From Acidimicrobiaceae bacterium (GTDB taxonomy: Bacteria; Actinomycetota; Acidimicrobiia; Acidimicrobiales; Ilumatobacteraceae): a stretch of 64,000 nucleotides of DNA. Every line of letters starts with the position of its first letter. The first letter of the stretch is position 1. The DNA is taken from NCBI GenBank assembly GCA_020637295.1, contig JACJWF010000002.1, forward strand, positions 248,001 through 312,000, written 5' to 3'. The notes below the pieces were generated by a model. That model was not told the DNA's origin, ran no database searches, and saw only the letters and a list, made by a program, of their open reading frames with translations. The position numbers and the translations under genes are program-made. This document shows positions 1 through 8,060 of this stretch, in pieces.

Positions 1-959
1 CCCTGGGCGGCAGCGCGGTTCGCCAGGTACCACTCGTAGCTGTCCACCATCATTTCGGCGTTGGAGCGGGTCGCCTGCCAGCCGAGCGCGTCTTCCACAT
101 GGTGGGTGTCGAACCACAGCGACTTGGAGTACATCAGCCAGTGGTACGGGGCGAACGGGGCGACGTGCAGCCCGGCGGCGGCCTTCATCGCCCAGGCGGC
201 GGGCGTGGCCGGCAGCGAGCGGACCCGCGAGCCGGTGCCGGCGTGCTCGCACAGCGCCGTCAGCGTCTCGCGCATGGTCCCGAACCGGTCGGTGCCCACG
301 TTGAACACTGCGGGGCCGGACACGCCGCCGGCGAGGATGCACGCGCGGGCCAGGTCGTCGGCGTGGACGAACTGGTAGCGGTTGTCGCCGCTGCCGAGCA
401 CGAAGACGTCGGCCCCGTCGGCCACCCACTCGAACAGGATGCCGAAGATGCCCAGGCGGCCGTGGCCGAGGATGGTGCGAGGGCGCACGATGGTGACGTC
501 CAGGCCGTTGCGTACGGCGTCGAGGCACGCCCATTCGGCGGCCAGCTTGGCGTGGCCGTAGGCCTCGGCAGGGGAGGGGACGGTGGTGGGCAGCACCGGG
601 TTGGTGGCCGGCACGCCGAACACGGCGGACGACGACGTGTGCACCACCTTGCCCACACCGGCCCGGCGGCAGGCCTCCAGCAGCACCACCGTGCCGTCCA
701 CGTTGACGGTGCGCAGCAGGTGGAGGTCCTTGGCTAGGGGCACCTGGGCGACGTTGTGGTACACGACGTCCACCCCGTCCACCGCCGCGGCGACCGTGCC
801 GGGTTCGCGGATGTCACCCTGCACGAAGTCCACGCCGGCCGGCCGGTCGTCGGCGTCCAGCAGGTCCAGCACCCGCACCTGTGCGCCCGCACCCACCAGG
901 TGGCGGACCAGGAGCGAGCCGAAGTAGCCGCTGCCCCCGGTGACCAGTGCGGTGGTCAC
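1..959 (-). CDS. NAD-dependent epimerase/dehydratase (extended SDR), 3' end cut by window edge
   Basis: About 319 codons are visible and the frame runs off the left edge. The N-terminus has a Rossmann glycine motif (GGSGYFG, residues 8-14). The SDR active-site pair is Y134-x3-K138 (YGHAK), after a TSSSAVFG segment that supplies the Ser. This layout fits the UDP-sugar epimerase / 3-beta-hydroxysteroid dehydrogenase-like group; the substrate cannot be told. The start is GTG at 959, whose GTGA overlaps the TGA of the upstream dehydrogenase, so the two are probably translationally coupled. It is the visible last gene of a minus-strand set with the GMC oxidoreductase and its small partner. Fold confidence is high, substrate unknown. 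Confidence 0.85.
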   Translation of the reverse strand, partial: MTTALVTGGSGYFGSLLVRHLVGAGAQVRVLDLLDADDRPAGVDFVQGDIREPGTVAAAVDGVDVVYHNVAQVPLAKDLHLLRTVNVDGTVVLLEACRRAGVGKVVHTSSSAVFGVPATNPVLPTTVPSPAEAYGHAKLAAEWACLDAVRNGLDVTIVRPRTILGHGRLGIFGILFEWVADGADVFVLGSGDNRYQFVHADDLARACILAGGVSGPAVFNVGTDRFGTMRETLTALCEHAGTGSRVRSLPATPAAWAMKAAAGLHVAPFAPYHWLMYSKSLWFDTHHVEDALGWQATRSNAEMMVDSYEWYLANRAAAQ

Positions 960-2008
960 AGCGTCAGCCCCTGGTCCAGGCACCAGCGGATGCTGGCCCG
1001 CATACCGTCGTAGAGGTCGACCCGCGGCTCGTAGCCCAACTCTCGCCGGGCCACGGAGATGTCGCAGGCGATGGTGTGGCCCATCTCGCCGAGCACGTGC
1101 AACTGCTGCTGGTAGAGGCCGACACCCTGCAGGAACCGGTCGGCGGTCTCGGCCACGCGGGCGGCCAGGGTGGGCAGCGACGTGCTCGGTGGCTGCACCT
1201 CCAGCCCCTCGTCGCGCAGGGCGGCGCCGACGGTGGCGACGATCTCGGCGACGGTGTACGGCTCGGCGTCGGCGATCCAGTACCCCTTGCCGCGAGCGGC
1301 GTCCACCAGTTCGGCGGCCAGCACCCCGTCCACCAAGTTCTCCACGAACACCATCGATCGCCGCTGGTCGCCCTTGCCGATCACCGGGAACTTGCCGGTG
1401 CGCACCATCGTGAAGAAGGTCGTCTGCCGCGGTGGCTGGTTCGGCCCGTAGAACCACGGCGGGCGGACGATCACCGTGTCCAGACCCTTCGCTGCGGCCT
1501 CGGTGACCGCCAGTTCGGCCTCCATCTTGGACCTGCCGTAGCCGAGGTAGGGGTGGTACGGCTCGTCGTTGCGGAAGGTGTCCGCCCGGTCAGGGTTGGT
1601 GCCGAACGGGCTGTTGGAGCTGACGTGGACCAGGCGGCGGACGCCCCTGTCCGCGGCGGCCGTCGCGAGGTGGCGGGTGCCGGCGGTGTTGGTCTCGAAG
1701 AACTGGCGCACCCGGCGGGGGTGGATGATGCCGGCCGTGTGGATGACGTCGGTGTCCGGCCCGGCCCCGTCCAGCAGGCGCAGTGCCGTGTCCGCTTTGG
1801 CGATGTCGCCGACCAGCACCTCGACGCCCGGCCGGTCCGCGTAGCGGGTGGCGAGGGCGCGGGCCTCGGCCGTGGTGTGCACGAGGAGGCGCAGCCGGGC
1901 GCGGGCCGGGTCGGCGGCCAGGCGGGCGACCAGCGAGGTGCCCAGCCAGCCGGCGGCGCCGGTGACCACGGTGGTGGAGGGAAGCGGGCGGCGGGCCGGG
2001 TCAGCCAT
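956..2008 (-). CDS. NAD(P)-dependent extended SDR, 3-beta-HSD/epimerase-like
   Basis: A 350-residue protein with a GAAGWLG dinucleotide-binding motif near the N-terminus, a VSSN strand and a YGRSK catalytic Tyr-Lys pair. PPWFYGP in the C-terminal half is typical of sugar-nucleotide or sterol dehydrogenases. I chose ATG 2008 because GCAGGAGA lies just upstream; an in-frame start at 2038 is less well placed. The start overlaps the GMC oxidoreductase stop by 8 bp and the end overlaps the next dehydrogenase by a GTGA. Two consecutive SDRs after a GMC flavoprotein suggest sequential oxidation and epimerisation of a sugar, sterol or lipid-linked alcohol. That role is inferred from context. Confidence 0.85.
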   Translation of the reverse strand: MADPARRPLPSTTVVTGAAGWLGTSLVARLAADPARARLRLLVHTTAEARALATRYADRPGVEVLVGDIAKADTALRLLDGAGPDTDVIHTAGIIHPRRVRQFFETNTAGTRHLATAAADRGVRRLVHVSSNSPFGTNPDRADTFRNDEPYHPYLGYGRSKMEAELAVTEAAAKGLDTVIVRPPWFYGPNQPPRQTTFFTMVRTGKFPVIGKGDQRRSMVFVENLVDGVLAAELVDAARGKGYWIADAEPYTVAEIVATVGAALRDEGLEVQPPSTSLPTLAARVAETADRFLQGVGLYQQQLHVLGEMGHTIACDISVARRELGYEPRVDLYDGMRASIRWCLDQGLTL

Positions 2009-3443
2009 GGGATTCTCCTGCGGCGAAGCGGCGGGCATTGCGGATGGCGAACGCCATCACGGTGGCCTGCGGGTTGACACCGGGTGCCGTGGGCAGCAGC
2101 GAGGCGTCGTTGACATGGATGTTGGTGGCGCCGTGCACCCGGCCGAACGAGTCCGCGCCGCAGCGCGCCGCCTCCTCGCCGATCGGCACGGTGCTGCACA
2201 GATGCACGGTCATCACCGAGGCGCGGTTGGCGGAGAACAGGCGCTCCATTGTGGCGACGTGCTTGCGGGTTCGCACTGCCGGCGCGCCTCGGAACGAGGG
2301 GAACACGGTGTCCGCGCCCGCCTCCAGCATCAGCAAAGCGAGGCGGCCGAGGCCGCTGCGCAGGAGGGCGCGGTCGCGAGCGGTGAGGTGGTACGTGACG
2401 ATCGGGTCGCGCAGCCGTGGCACCGAGAACACCCGCCCGCGGCCCTGGCTGGTGATGGCCGCGTAGTAGACGCTGATCCGCGGCCAGTCCACCACCGCGT
2501 CGCGGAAGCCGTTCCACTCGTCCAGCAGGCTGAGCGCCACCAGCCCCGGGTTGCTGGCCGAGCCTCCGAACGACAGGTGGGGAGCGAACTCCTTCACCTG
2601 GTGGACGGGCACGTCGTCGGGGATGTTCAGCGGGTCGGCGAACCGGGCCGCGAGCTTGACGGTGGGGTGCACGGCCAGGCTGCGGCCGATGTTGCCGCGG
2701 ATGCCGCTGCGCTGGAGGAGGGCCGGCGACTGGATGGCACCACCGCACACGAACACGTCGCGGAAGGTGATCCGCCCGGTGCGGCCGTCGGGAAGCGTGG
2801 TGTGGGCGGCAACGGCCCGGTCACCGTCGAGCTCCAGCCGGTCCACCCGGCAGCCGGTGACGATCCGCGCCCCGGATGCGGCGGCGCGCGGCAGGTACGT
2901 ACGGGTCATCGACTGGCGCTGCCCCGCGCCGGAGCCGTCGTGGCGCATCCAGCGGGGGATCTCGCCGTTCCGCCAGCCGAGCGCGTCGGCGCCGCGCCGC
3001 ATGGCCTCGCTGGGTGCGGTGGGCCCGGCGGGGTCCGTGCCCACGTGCAGCACGGTCTCCACCTCGTCGGCGATGGACAGGAGCTCGGCAGGGTCGAAGT
3101 CGGCGATCCGGAAGTCCTCCCGCCAGCGGGCCAGCAATTCGCCGGGCGGCCGCCAGTACAGGCCGCTGTTGACCTCGGTGCCGCCGCCGGCGCAGCGGCC
3201 TTCGGTGTAGGCGACGGAGGGCAGCCCGAGTGCCACGGTGACGCCACCGGCGCGGTACTGGCGGTCCATCTGATCCAGCGAGAAGGGCACGGTGTCGCCC
3301 TGCTCGACCCACTCGCCTTCCTCCACCACCAGCACGTCGATGCCGGCCTCGGCCAGCACGGCCGCCGTGGTGGCGCCACCCGCGCCGGAGCCGATGACCA
3401 GGACCTCGGCGTCCATCGCCGCGTCGGCGGGGCGGGCGATCAT
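2001..3443 (-). CDS. GMC-family FAD-dependent oxidoreductase
   Basis: A 480-residue flavoprotein. The FAD-binding GSGAGG motif follows about ten residues of leader. The C-terminal GMC signature is present: an HLCSTVPIG segment with the usual catalytic-loop His, then PGVNPQATVMAFA carrying the second conserved active-site residue (Asn here). Family members oxidise alcohols such as choline, cholesterol or sugars. ATG 3443 forms ATGA with the stop of the upstream small gene, so I prefer it over the longer in-frame start at 3485. No Tat or Sec signal is visible, so it is probably cytoplasmic or held at the membrane by its small partner. The substrate is unknown. Confidence 0.88.
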   Translation of the reverse strand: MIARPADAAMDAEVLVIGSGAGGATTAAVLAEAGIDVLVVEEGEWVEQGDTVPFSLDQMDRQYRAGGVTVALGLPSVAYTEGRCAGGGTEVNSGLYWRPPGELLARWREDFRIADFDPAELLSIADEVETVLHVGTDPAGPTAPSEAMRRGADALGWRNGEIPRWMRHDGSGAGQRQSMTRTYLPRAAASGARIVTGCRVDRLELDGDRAVAAHTTLPDGRTGRITFRDVFVCGGAIQSPALLQRSGIRGNIGRSLAVHPTVKLAARFADPLNIPDDVPVHQVKEFAPHLSFGGSASNPGLVALSLLDEWNGFRDAVVDWPRISVYYAAITSQGRGRVFSVPRLRDPIVTYHLTARDRALLRSGLGRLALLMLEAGADTVFPSFRGAPAVRTRKHVATMERLFSANRASVMTVHLCSTVPIGEEAARCGADSFGRVHGATNIHVNDASLLPTAPGVNPQATVMAFAIRNARRFAAGESHG

Positions 3444-3790
3444 GCGGCACCGCCGGTGGGTGTGGTGGACGGCCAGTGCTCCCACACGTAGGCGTAGCCC
3501 AGCGAGCGGACCAGGCGGGGGTACTCGGCCACGAACGGCAGTGGCAGGCGGAGGACGACGCGGCCGAGGCCCCAGCCGCCGGGCACCGCCAGGAGAGCAC
3601 GGAACACGACGCCGATCAGCAGCACCCCGAAGCGGGTGAAACTGGGCAGGCCGTCCACCCTGCGGGCGACGAACCCGACGACCTCGGCGCGGCGCTGGTG
3701 CGGGAGGTCGGGAAGGTCCTCGGCCAGCAGGCGGTCGGCGAAGCCACCGACGACGGGAAGGGCGCGGACCTGCTGCATGGGCATGGGCAT
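3440..3790 (-). CDS. small partner protein of the GMC oxidoreductase (uncharacterised)
   Basis: A 116-residue protein that I do not recognise by sequence alone. It has a hydrophobic stretch at about residues 50-75 that could be membrane-associated, and a C-terminus rich in aromatic and basic residues. It ends in an ATGA overlap with the GMC oxidoreductase. This layout resembles GMC or gluconate-dehydrogenase-type enzymes that need a small subunit for anchoring or electron transfer. I propose that role only from position and size. The start is the first of three closely spaced ATGs (MPMPM); the later ones are equally possible. No clear Shine-Dalgarno sequence is seen. Confidence 0.6.
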   Translation of the reverse strand: MPMPMQQVRALPVVGGFADRLLAEDLPDLPHQRRAEVVGFVARRVDGLPSFTRFGVLLIGVVFRALLAVPGGWGLGRVVLRLPLPFVAEYPRLVRSLGYAYVWEHWPSTTPTGGAA

Positions 3791-3819
3791 CGTAGCGGTG
3801 CAGCGCCGCAGTGGAGGGC

Positions 3820-3825
3820 TAGCCT
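3820..3825 (+). promoter_or_regulatory. -10 element, leaderless type, for the GT2 gene at 3834
   Basis: TAGCCT lies 8 bp before the GTG start and there is no Shine-Dalgarno sequence. This fits transcription starting at or next to the start codon. No -35 was recognised. Confidence 0.5.
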
Positions 3826-3833
3826 CTGGCGTC

Positions 3834-4568
3834 GTGCGCAGCGTCGTGGTGCTCCCCACCTTCAACGAGCGGGAGAACATCGGGGCCATGCTGAGGGCGC
3901 TGCGGGCTGCCGTGCCGGCCACCGATGTCATCGTGGTAGACGACCTCAGCCCGGACGGCACGGGCGAGATCGCCGACGCGGTGGGGGCCGAGGTGGGCGG
4001 CGTCCGGGTCGTCCACCGTGAGGGCAAGCCGGGGCTCGGCGCCGCCTACCGCCATGGCTTCGGGCTGGCGTTCGACGACGGCTACGACGTGATCGTGTCC
4101 ATGGACTGCGACTTTTCCCACGATCCGGCGGTCATCCCGCGGATGCTGGAACTGGTGGGTGAGGGCGCCGACGTGGTCGTCGGCAGCCGCTACGTGGCCG
4201 GTGGGGGCACGCAGGACTGGCCGCTGCGCCGCCGGCTGCTGTCCAAGTGGGGCAACCGTTACACCGGCATCCTGCTCGGCACCGGTGTCCGCGACTGCAC
4301 GGCCGGCTTCCGTGCGTACCGGGCCTCGGTGCTGCAATCCGTGGAGCCTGCCAGCACGGGCGCGGAGGGCTATGCGTTCCTGACGGAGCTCACCCGGCGG
4401 CTGGCCCGCCGCGGCGCCCGCATCGTGGAGACGCCGATCCTGTTCCGCGACCGGGAGAAGGGCACGAGCAAGATGTCCGGCCGGATCATCGTCGAGTCGA
4501 TGCTGCTGGTCACCAGGTGGGGTCTGGCGGATCGTTGGCAGTCGCTGCGGGGCCGGCGCTCGTCGTGA
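3834..4568 (+). CDS. GT2 glycosyltransferase, polyprenol-phosphate mannosyltransferase (Dpm1/Ppm1)-like
   Basis: A 244-residue GT-A enzyme. Visible motifs are LPTFNERENI at the N-terminus, VVDDLSPDGT (donor binding), MDCDFSHDP (the metal-binding DxD equivalent) and a GSRYV segment, all hallmarks of dolichol or polyprenol-phosphate mannose synthases. There is no C-terminal transmembrane extension, so it is probably a soluble enzyme acting at the inner membrane face. It would make polyprenyl-P-sugar donors for GT-C transferases; the two polytopic proteins directly downstream are candidate users. GTG 3834 is chosen because family homology begins there and a -10 hexamer lies 8 bp upstream. The end overlaps the next gene by GTGA. 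Confidence 0.85.
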   Translation: MRSVVVLPTFNERENIGAMLRALRAAVPATDVIVVDDLSPDGTGEIADAVGAEVGGVRVVHREGKPGLGAAYRHGFGLAFDDGYDVIVSMDCDFSHDPAVIPRMLELVGEGADVVVGSRYVAGGGTQDWPLRRRLLSKWGNRYTGILLGTGVRDCTAGFRAYRASVLQSVEPASTGAEGYAFLTELTRRLARRGARIVETPILFRDREKGTSKMSGRIIVESMLLVTRWGLADRWQSLRGRRSS

Positions 4569-6370
4569 GCGACCGCACGCTGCGCTGGGTGCTGCGTGCG
4601 ACGCTGGCCGCGCCCTTCCTGGTGGCGCTGATCGTGCTGGCCGGGCATCACTGGTCGCCGGTGCTGGACCTGGCCATGACCGAGTTCCGCGTCCGTGACG
4701 TCGGTGGTGCCCACACCCCGCTGATCGGGCTGCCCGGCCGCATCGGCCACTTCCCGGACCAGGGCAGCCACCCCGGTCCGCTGAGCTTCTACCTGCTCAC
4801 GCCCACCTACCGGTTGCTCGGGTCCACCGCCTACGGCCTGCTGGCCGGCACGGCTGTCGTCAACGTCGCCGCCACCTGGACGGCGTTGTGGGCCGCGGCC
4901 CGCCAGGGCGGCCGGCGCCTGGCGGTGGGCGTTGCGGCGATGCTGGCGGTGGCACTGGCCTGGTTCGGCGCCAGCATCCTCACCCAGCCGTGGAACCCGT
5001 ACCTGCCGCTGGCCTCGTTCGCCGTGGTCCTGCTGGCGGGTTGGGCGGTGCTCGACGGCGACCACCGGATGCTCGTCGCCCAGGTAGCGGCGGGCACGCT
5101 CTGCGCCCAGACTCATGTGCCCTACCTGTCGCTGGCGGTGGCGCTGATCGCGCTGTCGTTCGGGGTGATCGGCTGGCGCTGGTGGCGGGGGAGGGCCGTG
5201 CCGCGGCAGGAGCGCACCAGCGTGCTGGTGGCCGTGGGTGTCGCCGCCGTCCTTTGGCTGCCCGTGTTCGTGGACCAGTGGCGACATGACCCGGGCAACA
5301 TCACCATGCTGCGCCGCCACTTCCTCGACCCGCCGGAGGCCCCGCAGGGCCTGGCGGTCGGGGTGAAGACCGTCCTGCGCCATTTCGACGTGGTGCACCT
5401 CGCCACGGCCATGATCGGCAAGCCGTCGTACGTGCTGGACGCGCTGGGCGATCTCGAGGGCGGCTCGTGGGTGGTCGGCCTGCTCGTGGTGCTGGTCTGG
5501 ATGGGCGCCGCATCGGTGGCCTGGCGGCTGGCGGACCGCCGCCCGTTTCGCCTGCACCTGATCGCGGGGGTGGCGACCGTGGTGGCGGTCGTCTCGACGG
5601 CGCGGATCTTCGGCAAGGTCTGGTACTACCTCACCCTGTGGTCGTGGCTGATCGGTCTGGTCGCAGTGGCGGCGACGTTGTGGACCGCGGTGGTCGTCGC
5701 CGAGCAGCGCTGGCGCCGTCTGCCCGTCACCGCCGTGGCGGGCGCCGTGCTGGCCGTCGCCTCGCTGGCGTTCGTGGTGGACGCGGCGCGGGTGGACCCG
5801 CCGGAGGACCACCTCGGCAGCGTGCTCACCGAACTGGTGGGCCCCACGGCGGACGCGCTGGCGGCGGGGCAGGGGGCGGCCACCGGCAGCGACGGTGTGT
5901 ACGTCGTGCGGTGGGCGGACGCCTACTACTTCGGTTCCCAGGGCTACGGCCTGATCAGCGAACTGGAGCGCCGCGGGTTCGACGCCCGGGCCACGCCGAC
6001 GTTCCGTGTGCCCGTCACGCCGCAGCGGACCATCGACCCGGCGCTCGCCACCGCGGAGGTGGTGCTCGCCACCGGGGTGAACGTGGCGAAGTGGCGAGCG
6101 GTGGAGGGTGCCGTGGAGGTCGCGTTCGTGGAGCCGCGCAGCGAACGCGAACTGGTGGAGTTCGAGGCGCTCCGTGCCCAGGTGGTGGACGGCCTGCACG
6201 CCGAGGGGCTGGACGACCTGGTGGACCTGGTGGACACCAACCTGTTCGGGCTGTCGATCGACCCGGCGCTGCCTGCCGACCTGGAGCCGGCCGTTGCCCG
6301 GATGCTGATCCTGGGGGAGGAGAGCGCGGTGTTCATCGCCCCGCCGGGGAGCTTCGATGCCGCCGGCTGA
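4565..6370 (+). CDS. polytopic membrane protein, GT-C glycosyltransferase-like
   Basis: A 601-residue protein with roughly ten or more hydrophobic segments and a C-terminal soluble region from about residue 430. The first extracytoplasmic loop has acidic residues (MTEFRVRDVG) followed by SHPGPLSFYLL. This matches GT-C architecture, where an acidic loop-1 motif binds the polyprenyl-P-sugar. No family name can be given from sequence alone. It overlaps the Dpm1-like gene by GTGA and is overlapped 14 bp by a paralogue that shares the HPGP loop. It probably transfers sugar from a lipid carrier onto an envelope acceptor, by inference. Confidence 0.7.
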   Translation: MSDRTLRWVLRATLAAPFLVALIVLAGHHWSPVLDLAMTEFRVRDVGGAHTPLIGLPGRIGHFPDQGSHPGPLSFYLLTPTYRLLGSTAYGLLAGTAVVNVAATWTALWAAARQGGRRLAVGVAAMLAVALAWFGASILTQPWNPYLPLASFAVVLLAGWAVLDGDHRMLVAQVAAGTLCAQTHVPYLSLAVALIALSFGVIGWRWWRGRAVPRQERTSVLVAVGVAAVLWLPVFVDQWRHDPGNITMLRRHFLDPPEAPQGLAVGVKTVLRHFDVVHLATAMIGKPSYVLDALGDLEGGSWVVGLLVVLVWMGAASVAWRLADRRPFRLHLIAGVATVVAVVSTARIFGKVWYYLTLWSWLIGLVAVAATLWTAVVVAEQRWRRLPVTAVAGAVLAVASLAFVVDAARVDPPEDHLGSVLTELVGPTADALAAGQGAATGSDGVYVVRWADAYYFGSQGYGLISELERRGFDARATPTFRVPVTPQRTIDPALATAEVVLATGVNVAKWRAVEGAVEVAFVEPRSERELVEFEALRAQVVDGLHAEGLDDLVDLVDTNLFGLSIDPALPADLEPAVARMLILGEESAVFIAPPGSFDAAG

Positions 6371-8057
6371 CGACGGCGACACCGGCGCAGGCACCGTCCG
6401 GCGGATTCCCGGCTGGATCCGCGGCTGGATCCGCGGGTCGGACCCCTGGGTCACGGCGGCCTGGGCCGCCGTGGTCGTGCCGATCGTCGTGGCGGCGGTG
6501 CGCGCGGTGGCCAACCACTGGCTGCCGATCGGCGACAACGCGCTCTTCCAGATCCGGGCACGTGATGTGGGAACCTCCCACCACCCCTGGCTGGGCACGT
6601 GGAGCTCCGCCAGCGTGGACGCCGGCCGGGACCTCAACCACCCCGGGCCGATCCTGTTCGACCTGCTGGCGCTGCCGGTGCGGGTGTTCGGCGGCCGGGC
6701 AGGTGTCGCGCTGGGCACCGCCGCGGTCAATGTCGTCGCCGTGACGCTGGTGGCGGTGATGGCCCGCCGCGCCGGTGGCCGCGGTGGAGCGCTGGCCGCC
6801 CTGGCCGCCACCGCCTGGATGGCCTACACGATGGGCAGCGAGTTGCTGTTCGACCCGTGGAACCCGCACGTCCTGATCCTCCCGTGCTGCGCCATGCTGG
6901 TGGCGGCCTGGGCCACCGCCGTGGGTGCCCGCGGTGGCCTGCCGGTGCTGCTTGGTGTGGCGTCGTTCTGCCTGCAGGTGCATCTGAGCTACGCCACGCT
7001 GGTCGTCGGGCTGCCCCTCGTGGCGCTCGGCGTGCGGCTGGCGCTGGGGCGTCGCGATGGCCACGGTGGTGCCACGACGTTGCGGCGCACCGTGCGGCCG
7101 GCGTCGTGGATCGTGCTCGCCGTGCTCTGGGCGCAGCCGCTGTGGGACCAGTTCTTCCGCGACGGCAACCTGCTCGCGCTGGCTTCCGCCGGGGGCGGCG
7201 ACGGGCAGCGCGTCGGTGGCTCGCTCGGCATGCGGATCGCCGGTGCGGTGTGGTGGCAGCCACCATGGTCGGCCCGCAGCCGGTTCATCGACGCCATCCC
7301 GATCACGTTCTACGGGCCGGACGGCACGCTCTCGTCGGTGCCCGTCACCCGCATGGTGCCGGCGCTCGGGCTGCTCGGGCTGGTGGCCGTGGCGGTGGGG
7401 CTGTGCATCCGCCTGGCGTGGCGGCGTGGCGACCGGCCGGCGTTCACCCTGTTGGCCGTGCTGGTGGGAGCGGAGCTGGTCGGCATCGCCACCGTTGTGA
7501 TCATGCCGCTCGGTGCGCTGGGCCTCAGCCCGCACCAGATGCGCTGGCTGTGGCCGATCTCGGCGTTCACCGTGGCAGCGTGCGCGTTCACCGTCTGGCG
7601 GGCGATTCCGCATCACCGATCTCCGTTGGCCACCCGCAGCGCCGTCGCGCTGGCCGTGGCGCTCGGCCTGCTGACCCTGCCCACCTACTCCCAGCCCGCC
7701 GGGCCGAACACCCGGGCCGACCTGATGCCGGCGTTGCGCGACCTCACGGCGCAGCTGGACGAGGTGGACGGCCTGGGTCTGGTGTGGTTCGACTCCTCGA
7801 CGGTGCCGCTGCTGGACAACGCCGCGGCCACGGTGCTGGCAGCGCTGCGCGAGCGGGGAGTGGAGTTCGTGGTGGACGAACCGGGTCTGGTGCGCCAGTT
7901 CGGCAACGCCCGCCGCCTGGACGGTCACGCCGACACCTGGATGCAGATGGCCTACGGCGATGACGTCGCCGACCCGCCGGAGGGGTTCAGGGTCGTTGCC
8001 GTCGCTGGGGGGATCGCCGTGCTGGTGCGCCCGTTCAGCGACCGCACGGCACCCTGA
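6357..8057 (+). CDS. polytopic membrane protein, paralogue of the 4565-6370 product
   Basis: A 566-residue protein with many hydrophobic segments. Loop 1 contains QIRARDVG and then NHPGPILFDLL, the same acidic plus HPGP arrangement as the upstream protein. The ATG sits inside the end of the upstream gene with GGGGAG a few bases before it, so the start is well supported. Like its neighbour it has a soluble C-terminal part. The two may be a duplicated pair with different acceptors. It converges on the next gene with only 3 bp between stop codons. Function is inferred from topology and context only. Confidence 0.7.
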   Translation: MPPADDGDTGAGTVRRIPGWIRGWIRGSDPWVTAAWAAVVVPIVVAAVRAVANHWLPIGDNALFQIRARDVGTSHHPWLGTWSSASVDAGRDLNHPGPILFDLLALPVRVFGGRAGVALGTAAVNVVAVTLVAVMARRAGGRGGALAALAATAWMAYTMGSELLFDPWNPHVLILPCCAMLVAAWATAVGARGGLPVLLGVASFCLQVHLSYATLVVGLPLVALGVRLALGRRDGHGGATTLRRTVRPASWIVLAVLWAQPLWDQFFRDGNLLALASAGGGDGQRVGGSLGMRIAGAVWWQPPWSARSRFIDAIPITFYGPDGTLSSVPVTRMVPALGLLGLVAVAVGLCIRLAWRRGDRPAFTLLAVLVGAELVGIATVVIMPLGALGLSPHQMRWLWPISAFTVAACAFTVWRAIPHHRSPLATRSAVALAVALGLLTLPTYSQPAGPNTRADLMPALRDLTAQLDEVDGLGLVWFDSSTVPLLDNAAATVLAALRERGVEFVVDEPGLVRQFGNARRLDGHADTWMQMAYGDDVADPPEGFRVVAVAGGIAVLVRPFSDRTAP

Positions 8058-8060
8058 CCT

